Positions 7,436 to 15,837 are shown, counted from the stretch's first letter. The stretch: 64,000 nt of DNA from Pseudescherichia vulneris NBRC 102420 (GCF_000759795.1 NZ_BBMZ01000020.1:1-64000); one strand, 5' to 3'. Made by a program: numbers and translations. Notes: generated from the letters alone by a model not told the origin.

Positions 7436-8815
7436 ATGAATATCAATAAAAAACTTCCAGTCGCGCTGGCGGTTATGGCTGCCCTTTGCTCTGGTTCAGT
7501 CAGCGCCCAGGAGTTTACTCAAGAACAGATCGACGCGATTGTGGCAAAAGCAGTTGATAAAGCCCTCGCGGAGCGGCAAAAGAAAATGGATGCGGCGATC
7601 GATAAGAAAGCCGATATAATTACGGAGCCACAAACCGCGGCCCAGTCGCCGGATATGGCGATCCCCTTTGGCGTGAAATTTACAGGCTATGCCCGCTACG
7701 GGGCGCAGTTCCAGGGCGGCGATCAGAAGTTCGTTGGCGTTGACGGATCCTATAACGGCTCCTCTGCCATCGGTCGCCTGGGCAACGAGGGCAACGGCGG
7801 TGAATTCCAGCTCTCGAAAGCCTTTAAAGGCGATAACGGCGCTATCTGGGACATCAACGTGATGTTCGATCACTGGGGCGACGAGGTGAACCTGAAAAAA
7901 GCCTACGCCGGGGTGACCAATATTCTGGCATCCAACCCGAACGCCTATCTGTGGGCAGGCCGTGACTTCCACCAGCGTCCGCAGCAGGGTATCAACGACT
8001 ACTTCTGGATGAACCACGACGGCCAGGGCGCAGGGGTGAAAAACTTCGACATCGGCGGCGTGCAGTTTGACGTGGCGGCGGTGGCGGCGGTCGAGTCCTG
8101 TAGTCCGGAAGTGATGAACGATGAGGGCAACCCGTCGCGTATCACCTGTACCGGCGGCTCCGGCACCGGCGATAAAGGCAACTACGCCATTACCTCCAAA
8201 GTGCACGGTATGAAGGTCGGCCCGCTGGATCTGGAGCTGTATGCCAACTACGGCTTCGACTCGAAGGCGGTGGATACCGACGAGCGTAAGAATGCCTGGC
8301 AGGGCGGCGTGGTGCTGAGCCATACCAGTGAGAAAGGGGTAAACAAGGTGATTGCCCGTTACTCGGATAACTCAGACAACAGCGTATACAACAAAACCGA
8401 CGATCTGACAGCGATCTACGCCAGCTTTGAGGGGAACTACAAGTTCACCCAGCAGGCACAGATTGAGTACCTGCTCGCCTTCCACGACTACGATAACGAT
8501 GCCAACAGCGTGGATAACCGCCGCAACTACGGCGCGATCGTTCGTCCAATGTACTGGTGGAACGACGTGCACTCTACCTGGCTGGAAGCGGGCTATCAGC
8601 GGGTTGATTTCGACCAGGGCGGGGATAACCACGGCTGGAAGCTGACGCTGTCACAGAACATTTCGATTGCAATGGGGCCGGAGTTCCGTCCGATGCTGCG
8701 CTTCTACGTCACCGGCGGCCAGGTGGATAACGACCGCACCGCGCGGGTAAACGGTACGGAAGAGAGCAATCTGGATTCGTTCAACGTCGGCGCGATGTGG
8801 GAAGCGTGGTTCTGA
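7436..8815 (+). CDS. Carbohydrate-specific outer-membrane porin (LamB/BglH/ScrY family)
   Basis: A 459-residue precursor. A signal peptide (about residues 1-24, ending SGSVSA) is followed by a short coiled-coil-prone, charged segment with ALAERQKKMDAAIDKKAD, then a beta-rich barrel ending in the aromatic Trp-Phe typical of outer-membrane proteins. Segments such as YFWMNHDGQGAGV and LWAGRDFHQRPQQGI are shared with LamB/BglH maltoporin-type channels. It probably lets beta-glucosides cross the outer membrane for the upstream PTS. I use ATG 7436, which gives a normal signal peptide; a TTG at 7424 is in frame. It lies 132 bp after the IIA gene and is probably co-regulated. Two Cys in the loop region (CSPEVM..., CTGG) may form a disulfide. 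Confidence 0.9.
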   Translation: MNINKKLPVALAVMAALCSGSVSAQEFTQEQIDAIVAKAVDKALAERQKKMDAAIDKKADIITEPQTAAQSPDMAIPFGVKFTGYARYGAQFQGGDQKFVGVDGSYNGSSAIGRLGNEGNGGEFQLSKAFKGDNGAIWDINVMFDHWGDEVNLKKAYAGVTNILASNPNAYLWAGRDFHQRPQQGINDYFWMNHDGQGAGVKNFDIGGVQFDVAAVAAVESCSPEVMNDEGNPSRITCTGGSGTGDKGNYAITSKVHGMKVGPLDLELYANYGFDSKAVDTDERKNAWQGGVVLSHTSEKGVNKVIARYSDNSDNSVYNKTDDLTAIYASFEGNYKFTQQAQIEYLLAFHDYDNDANSVDNRRNYGAIVRPMYWWNDVHSTWLEAGYQRVDFDQGGDNHGWKLTLSQNISIAMGPEFRPMLRFYVTGGQVDNDRTARVNGTEESNLDSFNVGAMWEAWF

Positions 8816-8832
8816 TGTAGTTCGAGCGTCAT

Positions 8833-8858
8833 GCCCGGCGGCGCAGCGCCAGCCGGGC
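8833..8858. repeat. REP element
   Basis: A GCCCGGCGGCGC...AGCCGGGC palindrome in the convergent gap between the porin gene and nepI. It belongs to the same repeat family as the other REPs in this window. Confidence 0.75.
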
Positions 8859-8867
8859 AGAGAGCAA

Positions 8868-10052
8868 TTACCCTTTTACGCGTACTTTCGCAGCCACTAA
8901 CAGCGCCGTCAGCAGCATCAAGCTGCCGGAGAGCACCAGCGGCGAGAGCAGGCCGAGGTTATCGAGTGCGTAGCCGCCGACCGCCGCGCCGCAGGTATTG
9001 GCAAGCTGGATCACCGCAACCTGGATCGATCCAGCCTTTTCCGCCTGATCCGCCAGCGAGCGGGTGATCCACGTCGACCAACCTACCGGCACCAGCGCAA
9101 AGGCTAATCCCCATACCACTGCCACCACAGAGGCGACGATTTTATCGCTGCCCCAGAGGATCAGGGTCAGGGCGCTAAGGGCCAGCACCAGGGGGGCAAC
9201 GGCCAGCGCCGTTTTCAGCGATTTCTTGAGGAACGCGGACGACATGGAGGTGCCGATAAAGCTGGCAATACCAAAGCTGAGCAGCACCAGCGTCAGGCCA
9301 TCGACGTCAAAGCCTGCCATGCTGGTATAAACCGGGCGGATATAGGTAAAGAAGGCAAACTGACCGGCAAAGGCCATAAAGATGGCGATCATTCCCGCCA
9401 GTACGCCTGGGCGCTTCAGGATGCCAAACATATTCTGCTTATGCTGCATCGGTTCGCCCGGCAGGGACGGCAGCGCTTTCCAGACCCACAGCGTACAGAC
9501 GATCCCCATCACCGCCGCCGCGTTAAAGACGTTACGCCAGCCAATGATGCCGCCGAGGAAGCTGCCCAGCGGAGCGGCGATCACCAGCGCAATCGACACC
9601 GCGCCAAAAATCACCGACAGCGCCTTGGGAACCACGCGCGTCGGCACCAGACGCATAGTCAGCGAGGCGGACATTGCCCAGAAGCCGCCGAGCGCGAGGC
9701 CTAAGCAGGCGCGCCCGACCAGCAGCAGGGCAAAGCTGTTGGCAAACGACACCAGCAGACAGGAGAGGGTTAACAGCACCGAGAAGATCAGCACCACGTA
9801 GCGGCGGTCGGTGGTGCGAATGGTTTGGGTGATAAACAGGCTGGCAAACATGGCCACAAAGGCGGTCATGGTGACCGACTGCCCGGCGGTGCCTTCAGAG
9901 ATGCCTAAGTCCAGCGCCATCGGCGTCAGCAGGCTGACCGGCAGAAACTCCACGGTGATAAGGCAGGCCACGCAAAAGGCGACGGCGAAGACGGCTGACC
10001 AGTTGGGCCGAGCCAGTTCCGGGTGGGGTTTTCCCTGTAAATGCTCACTCAT
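8868..10052 (-). CDS. nepI: Purine ribonucleoside exporter NepI (MFS)
   Basis: A 394-residue major facilitator with twelve predicted membrane segments. Sequence blocks such as [20 protein letters not shown] and [19 protein letters not shown] are nearly identical to E. coli NepI (YicM), which exports inosine, guanosine and related nucleosides across the inner membrane. I start at ATG 10052 because GGAGG is spaced 4 nt upstream; a longer frame from 10073 would include the ribosome-binding site. Its neighbour yicN is also the E. coli neighbour, supporting the call. It ends beside a REP element and faces the porin gene. Confidence 0.95.
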   Translation of the reverse strand: MSEHLQGKPHPELARPNWSAVFAVAFCVACLITVEFLPVSLLTPMALDLGISEGTAGQSVTMTAFVAMFASLFITQTIRTTDRRYVVLIFSVLLTLSCLLVSFANSFALLLVGRACLGLALGGFWAMSASLTMRLVPTRVVPKALSVIFGAVSIALVIAAPLGSFLGGIIGWRNVFNAAAVMGIVCTLWVWKALPSLPGEPMQHKQNMFGILKRPGVLAGMIAIFMAFAGQFAFFTYIRPVYTSMAGFDVDGLTLVLLSFGIASFIGTSMSSAFLKKSLKTALAVAPLVLALSALTLILWGSDKIVASVVAVVWGLAFALVPVGWSTWITRSLADQAEKAGSIQVAVIQLANTCGAAVGGYALDNLGLLSPLVLSGSLMLLTALLVAAKVRVKG

Positions 10053-10161
10053 TTTGCCTCCAGGCAACGTCACATTGCGGTAAAGTCGCGCAGTGTAACA
10101 TTCTGAGTGTGACGTATTTAACGTTTTAGCAACTATTCAGCCAATGAGCGCGGAATATATC

Positions 10162-10192
10162 GTAGGCCGGATAAGCGTAGCGCCATCCGGCG
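10162..10192. repeat. REP element
   Basis: GTAGGCCGGATAAGCG...CGCCATCCGGCG, a canonical enterobacterial REP palindrome of the GGATAAG / GCCATCC subtype, located between nepI and yicN. Confidence 0.85.
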
Positions 10193-10201
10193 TTACGGGA
10201 C

Positions 10202-10654
10202 TTAGTGCAACCAGTGCACGCCCTCTTCAGGCATAAAGAAGGCGTTGTAGCGCACCTGGAAGTTATTGATTTCGGCCATATCCGGCTCCAGCTCGCGCAG
10301 GAAACCCAGCGCCAGACGCACCTGGGCATCGGTCAGCGGCGCGGCAAGGCGGGCCTTTTGCAGCGTACGGTGCCAGTAGTGGAGGTTCTGCTCGCTGCTA
10401 TCGACAATGCACGCCTGCCAGATCAGCAGCGTCTGGGCGGCATTCTGGAGATGCGCCTCGTCCGGACGGGAGAGGTACTGAATGTACTCCGCACCCGCCG
10501 CTTTTCCCAGCTGGTCAATCATCGATTCAACCGGCATCGGCGTGGTGCCCAGCCGCTCGCTCAGACGGCGTACCGCCCGCCGGGAGTCAGAGGTCAACAC
10601 CCGAAAACCCACTACAAAAACAATAACCAGCGTCGCCAGCGTTAACCAAATCAT
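10202..10654 (-). CDS. yicN: YicN family protein (DUF1198)
   Basis: A 150-residue protein with one N-terminal membrane anchor (residues 1-18, MIWLTLATLVIVFVVGFRVL) and a cytoplasmic alpha-helical domain. It matches E. coli YicN (DUF1198) in sequence and in its position next to nepI. The molecular function is unknown. The start ATG has AGGAGC 7 nt upstream. In E. coli the next genes are adeQ and uhpTCBA; here the IS200/IS605 element begins about 80 bp upstream of the start codon instead. Confidence 0.93.
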   Translation of the reverse strand: MIWLTLATLVIVFVVGFRVLTSDSRRAVRRLSERLGTTPMPVESMIDQLGKAAGAEYIQYLSRPDEAHLQNAAQTLLIWQACIVDSSEQNLHYWHRTLQKARLAAPLTDAQVRLALGFLRELEPDMAEINNFQVRYNAFFMPEEGVHWLH

Positions 10655-10771
10655 GAAAGCTCCTGCCCAATCCCAGAATGCTTATCATACGGGTAAACGC
10701 GGCGACGCATACAGTCTCTTTAGCAAATGCTCCATAACCCCTTGCCCAATCGTGCAGGAATATAAGGGGAG

Positions 10772-11197
10772 TTAATCAGGGGTTTTCTGCGATGCAATGT
10801 AAGCTTTCAATATTTCGGTTGTTGCAGTGCCAGCACTACATGCGAAATAAGAGCGTGACCAGAGCACCCCGCTATTACTCGCTTTACGTAAATTCGTATT
10901 CAGGATGCGCGCACGGCGGCTACTGATCGACTTCAAATTATTAACCAGCACACTAATAGACAGTTTTGGCGGGTAAGCAATTAATAAGTGGACGTGATCC
11001 GCTTCCCCATCCATTTCCAGAATCTCAATCTCCAGTTTTTCCGCAGCGCTTTGAAAGGCTTCGCGTATCTGCTGAATCATCATGTCGTCAAAAATCTTGC
11101 GGCGGTACTTCGTGGTAAAAATCAGGTGAACAACCAGTTTACTGACGCTATGGCGGCGTAAGAGATAACCCTCAAATGCCTTATCGTGTACACTCAC
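10772..11197 (-). CDS. tnpA: IS200/IS605 transposase TnpA (HUH Y1 family)
   Basis: A Y1 transposase of about 141 residues. The HUH metal motif appears as DHVHLLI, preceded by the family opening HLIFTTKYRRKIF. The catalytic tyrosine is expected in the C-terminal helix, AYIASQ. It would excise and insert the element as a single-stranded circle, recognising the subterminal hairpins. The start is uncertain. A GTG at 11197 (V-S-V-H-D-K) gives the normal family length; the frame stays open to 11299, but that would overlap the start of tnpB. The gene appears complete and possibly active. Confidence 0.9.
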   Translation of the reverse strand: MSVHDKAFEGYLLRRHSVSKLVVHLIFTTKYRRKIFDDMMIQQIREAFQSAAEKLEIEILEMDGEADHVHLLIAYPPKLSISVLVNNLKSISSRRARILNTNLRKASNSGVLWSRSYFACSAGTATTEILKAYIASQKTPD

Positions 11198-11254
11198 TTG
11201 AAAAACCCCAGTTATACCCTTAAAGTAAGCGCATTCTATGCGTGAGCACTGAAA

Positions 11255-12421
11255 ATGAAAAGAGCTACTAAAGTACGCATTTACCCAACTGACGAGCAAG
11301 CCGCATTCTTAAATGCGCAGTTTGGCGCGGTGCGTTTTGCGTACAATAAAGCCCTCTATATCAGCCGCCACATGTACAAGCGCCACGGCGTTTCACTCAG
11401 ACCAATACGCGACATAAAGCCGTTGCTGGCAGTAGCGAAAAAATCCCGCCGTTATAGCTGGCTCAAAGAATTTGATTCGCTGGCGCTACAGCAAGCCGTC
11501 ATTAATCTGGACAAGGCATTTGCTAACTTCTTTAACAAGAAGCTCAAAGCCAGGTTCCCTGTTTTCAAAAGCAAGCATGGCAAGCAATCCAGCTACCATC
11601 CCAACGGGAAGATATTAACTGACGCTATCCAGTTGCCAAAAATCCCGCCTGTCCGGGCGAACATTCATCGGGAAATTGTCGGCAAGGTTTCCAGCATAAC
11701 AATCAGCCGCAACGCTACGGGCAAATACTACGCCTCAATACTCGCAGACGACGGGCAGGAAGCGGCAGCAAAGCCGGCCTGCATTACCGCTGTGACGGGT
11801 TATGACTTGGGGCTTTCCCATTACCTGATCGGCAATGACGGCGGTAAGGTGGCTAATACTCGTCACCTGGTCAGCGCATACCGCCGTTTACGCCGTGACA
11901 GCAAGGCGCTATCCCGTAAGAAGCTGGGAAGCGCAAATCGCCGTAAGGCTCGCTTACGCCTTGCCGCACAACACGAACGGGTAGCTAATGCCCGCGCTGA
12001 CTTCCAGCACAAACTTTCCAGACGAATTATCGACGAAAACCAAGCGGTGATTGTGGAAACGCTAAAACTGGCAAATATGATGAAAAATCGTCGTCTTGCC
12101 CGTTATATCGGCGATGCGGCATGGTCCGGATTTGTGGCAAAACTTGCATACAAAGCGGAGTCGGCAGGGGTTCACCTGGTCAAGCTGGATCAGTGGTTCG
12201 CCAGCTCGAAAACCTGCCATTGTTGCGGTTACAGGATGCCGGAAATGCCGCTGAAGGTGCGCGAATGGAGATGCCCCGGCTGTAGTGCCAATCATGATCG
12301 CGATATCAACGCGGCGATCAACATACAGCACCAGGGCGTAATAGAGTTAATGGCGGCGGGTCACGTCGTAAAAGCCCATCGAGGCTTGCGTAAGTCTGGC
12401 TCTGTGCCAGTTGCAGCCTAA
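11255..12421 (+). CDS. tnpB: TnpB, RNA-guided nuclease of the IS200/IS605 element
   Basis: A 388-residue OrfB/TnpB protein of normal length. The RuvC-like catalytic triad is complete: Asp184 in GYDLGLS, Glu269 in VIVETLKL and Asp350 in HDRDINAA. A four-cysteine zinc ribbon lies between the second and third motifs (Cys321, 324, 340, 343; CHCC and CPGC). TnpB proteins use an RNA derived from the element's right end to cut DNA that matches the flank, which helps the element persist. Nothing in the sequence suggests inactivation. It is transcribed away from tnpA from the 57-bp gap between them. Confidence 0.94.
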   Translation: MKRATKVRIYPTDEQAAFLNAQFGAVRFAYNKALYISRHMYKRHGVSLRPIRDIKPLLAVAKKSRRYSWLKEFDSLALQQAVINLDKAFANFFNKKLKARFPVFKSKHGKQSSYHPNGKILTDAIQLPKIPPVRANIHREIVGKVSSITISRNATGKYYASILADDGQEAAAKPACITAVTGYDLGLSHYLIGNDGGKVANTRHLVSAYRRLRRDSKALSRKKLGSANRRKARLRLAAQHERVANARADFQHKLSRRIIDENQAVIVETLKLANMMKNRRLARYIGDAAWSGFVAKLAYKAESAGVHLVKLDQWFASSKTCHCCGYRMPEMPLKVREWRCPGCSANHDRDINAAINIQHQGVIELMAAGHVVKAHRGLRKSGSVPVAA

Positions 12422-12460
12422 GAAGTGGGAAGCCCCGCCGTTTAAGGCGGGGAGCAGTCA
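12260..12460 (+). ncRNA. Candidate omega (reRNA) scaffold at the right end of the TnpB element
   Basis: By analogy with studied TnpB systems, the guide RNA overlaps the 3' end of tnpB and ends in the right-end hairpin, with the guide being the bases just outside the element. Here the terminal hairpin is at 12433-12452. If the element ends at 12460, the guide would begin TGAACATAAGAAGATG. The 5' boundary is a guess; no structure was computed. Confidence 0.4.
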
Positions 12461-12469
12461 TGAACATAA

Positions 12470-12625
12470 GAAGATGATTATGTTGGCAAAGCGGAGAGAG
12501 ATGAGCCGCTACCACTCGCGCAGTTTGACGTGCTGATCAGCGACCGCCCGCTACCGGCAGAGTATGCCCTCCACTGCCGGAACGGCTCGGTCAAGGCGAT
12601 CACCCCTGACGCGGAAAGTGAGTAA
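12470..12625 (+). pseudogene. C-terminal remnant of an unidentified gene beside the IS element
   Basis: An open frame of 51 codons with no start codon. It runs from just outside the IS right end to a TAA 1 bp before the convergent ilvN stop. It reads like real protein (acidic start EDDYVGKAERDE, then FDVLISDRPLPAEYALHCR) rather than random translation. I do not recognise the family. It is on the strand opposite to ilvN and to the E. coli uhp genes, so it is not a uhpA remnant. It is best read as a decayed accessory gene cut by insertion or deletion. Confidence 0.5.
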
Positions 12626-12626
12626 C

Positions 12627-12917
12627 CTACTCGAAAAACACGGCAATTTTGTTGAACATGGTGGGATCGGACTGGTTACGCACCACTTTAACCACATCTT
12701 CTAGCTTGTCGATCTGACTCATCATCTGCTCCAGACGCTGATCGTCCGCCACCAGCAGCCAGATACGGCTCTGCTCGCCGCCCGGTAGCGGCAGGCAGAG
12801 AATGCCCTCTACGTTAAAGGCGCGTCGGGCAAAAAGGCCGCAGACGTGGGTCATCACCCCTGGGTGGTTGCGCACGGTGAGTTCCAGAATAACGTTGTCG
12901 TGTGTTGATTGTGGCAT
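12627..12917 (-). CDS. ilvN: Acetolactate synthase I regulatory subunit
   Basis: A 96-residue ACT-domain protein; [19 protein letters not shown] is the ACT beta-alpha-beta start that binds valine. It is the feedback-sensitive small subunit of acetohydroxyacid synthase I, which makes acetolactate and acetohydroxybutyrate for valine, leucine and isoleucine. It lies 3 bp after ilvB in the same transcript. Length and sequence match E. coli IlvN. Confidence 0.97.
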   Translation of the reverse strand: MPQSTHDNVILELTVRNHPGVMTHVCGLFARRAFNVEGILCLPLPGGEQSRIWLLVADDQRLEQMMSQIDKLEDVVKVVRNQSDPTMFNKIAVFFE

Positions 12918-12920
12918 GGC

Positions 12921-14609
12921 TTATTCCCCCACCATTTCAGTATTGGCCGCGCCTGGCGGAACCATTGGATAGACTTTTTGCTCGGCGTCGGTACGAACGT
13001 GGATCAGCGCCGGACCCGGACGGGAGATGATCTCCTGCAGGGCCGCGTGCGGATCGGCCGCCGCGTTTAAATCACAGGTGTGCAGGCCAAACCCGGCGGC
13101 GATCTGCATAAAGTTGATCATCCCCGGATAGGTGGCGGCAAACACGCCCTGCTTGTAGAACAGACTCTGCTGCTGGTGTACCAGCCCCAGCGCTTCGTTG
13201 TTCATCAGAATGATTTTGATATCGAGCTGGTTTTCAGCGGCGGTTGCCATCTCCTGAATGTTCATCATCAGGCTGCCGTCGCCGGAGAAGCACAGCACCT
13301 TGCGATCGGGATTGGCCAGCGCTGCGCCAATGGCCGCTGGCAGGCCGAAGCCCATGGTGCCTAATCCGCCGGAGGTGAGCCACTGGCGCGGGCGGTTGAG
13401 CGGGTAGGCCTGAGCGGTCCACATCTGGTGTTGCCCGACGTCGGTGGTGATAATCGCGCTGTCGTCAACGCAGGCGGCAACGGCGTTAATTAACCCGTAG
13501 TGGCTCAGCGGATCGTCCGCGCCCGGCATGTTAGCTGGAAACTCCTGCTGCAGCTGCGCCACGGTATCGCGCCAGGCGTCACGAGTGTCCTCTGCAATCA
13601 GCGGGATCAGCTGAGCCAGCACCTCGCTAACGTCACCCTGAATAGCACAGTGCGGCTGCTTGATCTTACCCAGCTCGGCGCGGTCGATATCCACATGGAT
13701 AATTTTGGCGTTCGGGCAGAAGGTTTCGGTCTTGCCAATCGCCCGGTCATCAAAACGTGCTCCCAGCACCACCAGCAGATCGGCTTCGTGCAGGATAAAG
13801 TTGGTGCTGCGCGCACCGTGCATGCCTAACATGCCCAGCGACAGCGGATGCTGTTTCGGCAGCATGCCAAGGGCCATCAGCGTCATGGTGGTGGGCAGGC
13901 TGGCCTTCTCCGCCAGGATCCGCACCTGCTCGGGCGCGTTAATCACCCCGCCGCCCAGGTAGAGCACCGGGCGCTGGGCCTGATTAATCATTGCCGCCGC
14001 CTCTTGCACGCTCTCGATGCTAAATGCGGGGGCTGGCGCAGCATCACCCGGCTCCGGCAGGGTGTCTAATTCGATCTCTGCGGTCTGAATATCCTTAGGA
14101 ATATCTATCCACACCGGGCCGGGACGGCCTGACTGGGCAATGCGAAACGCGTCGCTGATCACCTGCGGCAACTCGCGGATGTCGCGCACCAGATAGTTGT
14201 GCTTGGTGATGGGGATAGAGATGCCGTAGGTATCTACTTCCTGGAAGGCGTCGGTACCGATCATCGACGAGGGGACCTGACCCGTGATGCAGACCAGCGG
14301 AATGGAGTCGAGGCGCGCGTCGGCGATGGCGGTCACCAGGTTGGTGGCTCCCGGCCCGCTACAGGCCATACAGACGGCGGGTTTCCCTTGGGTGCGCGCC
14401 ATGCCCTGGGCGATAAAGCCCGCGCCCTGCTCGTGGCGAGCCAGTACATGGCGGATCTGCGTGCTTTGACTCAGGGCGTCGTACAGCGGCAGCACCGTGC
14501 CGCCTGGGATCCCGGTGACGATAGTGATGCCCTGGCGCTCCAGTAAATGAACGATTAACTGTGCGCCGGTAAAGCGCCTTGCCTGCGAGGTGGTGCCCAA
14601 ACTTGCCAT
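12921..14609 (-). CDS. ilvB: Acetolactate synthase I catalytic subunit
   Basis: A 562-residue thiamine-diphosphate enzyme, the usual length for E. coli IlvB. The catalytic glutamate lies in ARHEQGAGFIAQG (about residue 60), the FAD-binding central domain follows, and the ThDP/Mg motif GDGSLMMNIQEM...MNNE is at about residues 445-475. It condenses pyruvate with a second 2-oxo acid in the first common step of branched-chain amino-acid synthesis. It is transcribed from the CRP-influenced ivbL promoter and controlled by attenuation in the leader (14656-14808). The ATG is preceded by AGGACTGGAGC. Confidence 0.97.
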   Translation of the reverse strand: MASLGTTSQARRFTGAQLIVHLLERQGITIVTGIPGGTVLPLYDALSQSTQIRHVLARHEQGAGFIAQGMARTQGKPAVCMACSGPGATNLVTAIADARLDSIPLVCITGQVPSSMIGTDAFQEVDTYGISIPITKHNYLVRDIRELPQVISDAFRIAQSGRPGPVWIDIPKDIQTAEIELDTLPEPGDAAPAPAFSIESVQEAAAMINQAQRPVLYLGGGVINAPEQVRILAEKASLPTTMTLMALGMLPKQHPLSLGMLGMHGARSTNFILHEADLLVVLGARFDDRAIGKTETFCPNAKIIHVDIDRAELGKIKQPHCAIQGDVSEVLAQLIPLIAEDTRDAWRDTVAQLQQEFPANMPGADDPLSHYGLINAVAACVDDSAIITTDVGQHQMWTAQAYPLNRPRQWLTSGGLGTMGFGLPAAIGAALANPDRKVLCFSGDGSLMMNIQEMATAAENQLDIKIILMNNEALGLVHQQQSLFYKQGVFAATYPGMINFMQIAAGFGLHTCDLNAAADPHAALQEIISRPGPALIHVRTDAEQKVYPMVPPGAANTEMVGE

Positions 14610-14655
14610 GCTCCAGTCCTTTAATTCTGGGCCGACTTTCCGGGCGGTCTAAACG

Positions 14656-14689
14656 AAAAACCCCGCCCGGTTTGCGCCGGCGGGGTTTT
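14656..14689 (-). terminator. ilvBN attenuator (leader terminator)
   Basis: On the minus strand a GC-rich stem (CCCCGCC with GGCGGGG, 14661-14667 and 14680-14686) is followed by a U-run. It lies between the ivbL leader peptide gene and ilvB. Ribosome stalling at the leader Val/Leu codons would prevent its formation. Confidence 0.9.
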
Positions 14690-14709
14690 GGAATCGTGTG
14701 TTCCGGACC

Positions 14710-14808
14710 CTACGGCGCTATGCCGACGACCACCACCACACGCACGACGACGACCGCGGCAGATGGCGCGGTGCGTAGTAGAGTCGATGTCAGCATGGTT
14801 GGGTTCAT
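14710..14808 (-). CDS. ivbL: ilvBN operon leader peptide
   Basis: A 32-codon leader peptide. It contains the Val-rich run AAVVVVRVVVVVG plus several Leu codons and ends IAP. E. coli IvbL has the same Val-Arg-Val layout. It senses charged tRNA-Val and tRNA-Leu: stalling within the valine run changes folding of the downstream attenuator and lets RNA polymerase reach ilvB. The stop codon lies about 20 bp before the attenuator stem. Confidence 0.93.
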   Translation of the reverse strand: MNPTMLTSTLLRTAPSAAVVVVRVVVVVGIAP

Positions 14809-14849
14809 TAGGGGCCTGTTGTGTATGTTGTGTTGTTTATTTATTAGCT

Positions 14850-14929
14850 GAATTTATACAAACACAGCTGGTGCAGCATGACAATCGTTTTATCGCAGCG
14901 GCGGTGAAAATGTGTGACCGATCACGCTT
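14850..14929 (-). promoter_or_regulatory. ivbL-ilvBN promoter region with CRP-like site
   Basis: On the minus strand TATAAA, near 14852-14857, is a good -10 about 45 bp before the ivbL start. A CRP-like palindrome spans 14908-14929: CGTGA-N6-ACACA, with GTGATC and CACATTT half-sites matching 8 of 10 core positions. The E. coli ilvBN promoter is CRP-activated, so this fits. The -35 is not clear. Confidence 0.6.
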
Positions 14930-15003
14930 CAACGCCAAACAAAAACGCGGCTAAAACAGGGTTAAGTGTTACAGTTGTATGACAATTCATCATCCGATTC
15001 GCT

Positions 15004-15837
15004 ATGACGCTCTCTGTTTTCTGCATTCTCTTATTCGCTGCCCTGCTGCATGCCAGCTGGAACGCCATCGTAAAAGCCGGAACGGATAAACTCTACGCCG
15101 CCATTAGCGTTAGCGGCTCTGCGACGCTTATCGCCCTGATCCTGCTGCCCTTCTCACCGCAGCCCTCCGCCGCCAGCTGGCCTTTTTTAGTGATCTCTTG
15201 CGCGTTACAGGTGGTGTACACGGTGCTGGTGGCAAAGACCTATCAGGTTTCCGATATGAGCCAAACCTATCCCCTGATGCGCGGCACGGCCCCGCTGCTG
15301 GTCGCGCTGATTAGCGTCCTGGCATTAGGGGATACGCTTTCGTGGCTCGCCTGGGCTGGGATCGGCGTCATCTGCCTGTCGATACTGGCCATGGCGCTGA
15401 ATGGCCGCATGCAGTCACGCAAAGGTATCTGGCTGGCGCTGCTGAATGCCTGCTTTATCGCGGGGTATACGCTGGTGGACGGCACCGGCGTGCGTCTGTC
15501 TGACACCGCGCTGGGCTATACGCTGTGGACCTTCTTTATGAACGGTTTCTGTCTGCTCTGCTGGGCGATGGTGGCGCGCCGCCGCGAAGCGTCCAGCTAT
15601 CTGCGCCTGCACTGGAAAAAAGGGCTGTTTGGCGGGGCGGGCACCATGGGATCTTACGGCCTGGCGCTGTGGGCCATGACCCAAGCTCCGCTGGCCGTGG
15701 TCGCGGCCCTGCGTGAAACGTCGATACTCTTTGGCGCGCTTATCGCTTTTCTACTGTTAAAAGAGCGGGTTGCCGGGGTACGCATCGCTGCTGCGCTGGG
15801 CATTGCCGGTGGGGCTATTCTGCTGCGTCTGGCGTAA
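15004..15837 (+). CDS. DMT-superfamily (EamA) transporter
   Basis: A 277-residue inner-membrane protein with about ten hydrophobic helices arranged as two EamA repeats. The first starts at LHASWNAIVKAG and the second after the central GRMQSRKGIWLALL linker. The family exports or imports small metabolites; the substrate cannot be inferred. It is oriented away from ivbL and towards emrD. E. coli has the tisB/istR toxin-antitoxin locus in this interval, which I do not see here, so this gene is an accessory insertion or replacement relative to E. coli. Base composition resembles its neighbours. No ribosome-binding site stronger than the local purines is visible. Confidence 0.88.
   Translation: MTLSVFCILLFAALLHASWNAIVKAGTDKLYAAISVSGSATLIALILLPFSPQPSAASWPFLVISCALQVVYTVLVAKTYQVSDMSQTYPLMRGTAPLLVALISVLALGDTLSWLAWAGIGVICLSILAMALNGRMQSRKGIWLALLNACFIAGYTLVDGTGVRLSDTALGYTLWTFFMNGFCLLCWAMVARRREASSYLRLHWKKGLFGGAGTMGSYGLALWAMTQAPLAVVAALRETSILFGALIAFLLLKERVAGVRIAAALGIAGGAILLRLA

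Larger units (their letters stand above)
10738..12460. mobile_element. IS200/IS605-family element with divergent tnpA and tnpB
   Basis: Two intact divergent genes, tnpA (minus) and tnpB (plus), are flanked by subterminal hairpins. The left hairpin is CCCCTT (10738-10743) with AAGGGG (10764-10769); the right is CCCCGCC-GTTTAA-GGCGGGG (12433-12452). Divergent tnpA/tnpB is the IS605/IS608 arrangement. Such elements move as single-stranded DNA, have no terminal inverted repeats and make no target duplication, so the exact ends cannot be fixed by eye. The right end probably falls a few bases after the hairpin, around GCAGTCA (to about 12460). The left end is likely within a few tens of bases upstream of 10738. 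The element occupies the place of adeQ-uhpTCBA in E. coli. Confidence 0.85.

Noticed and set aside
7496-8323. 275-codon ORF antisense to the porin gene
   Set aside because: Overlaps the porin fully; the porin has a signal peptide, barrel segments and operon context.
10735-10769. Left hairpin of the IS as the terminator of an upstream gene
   Set aside because: It has no following U-run on either strand and sits where the left-end recognition hairpin of the element is expected.
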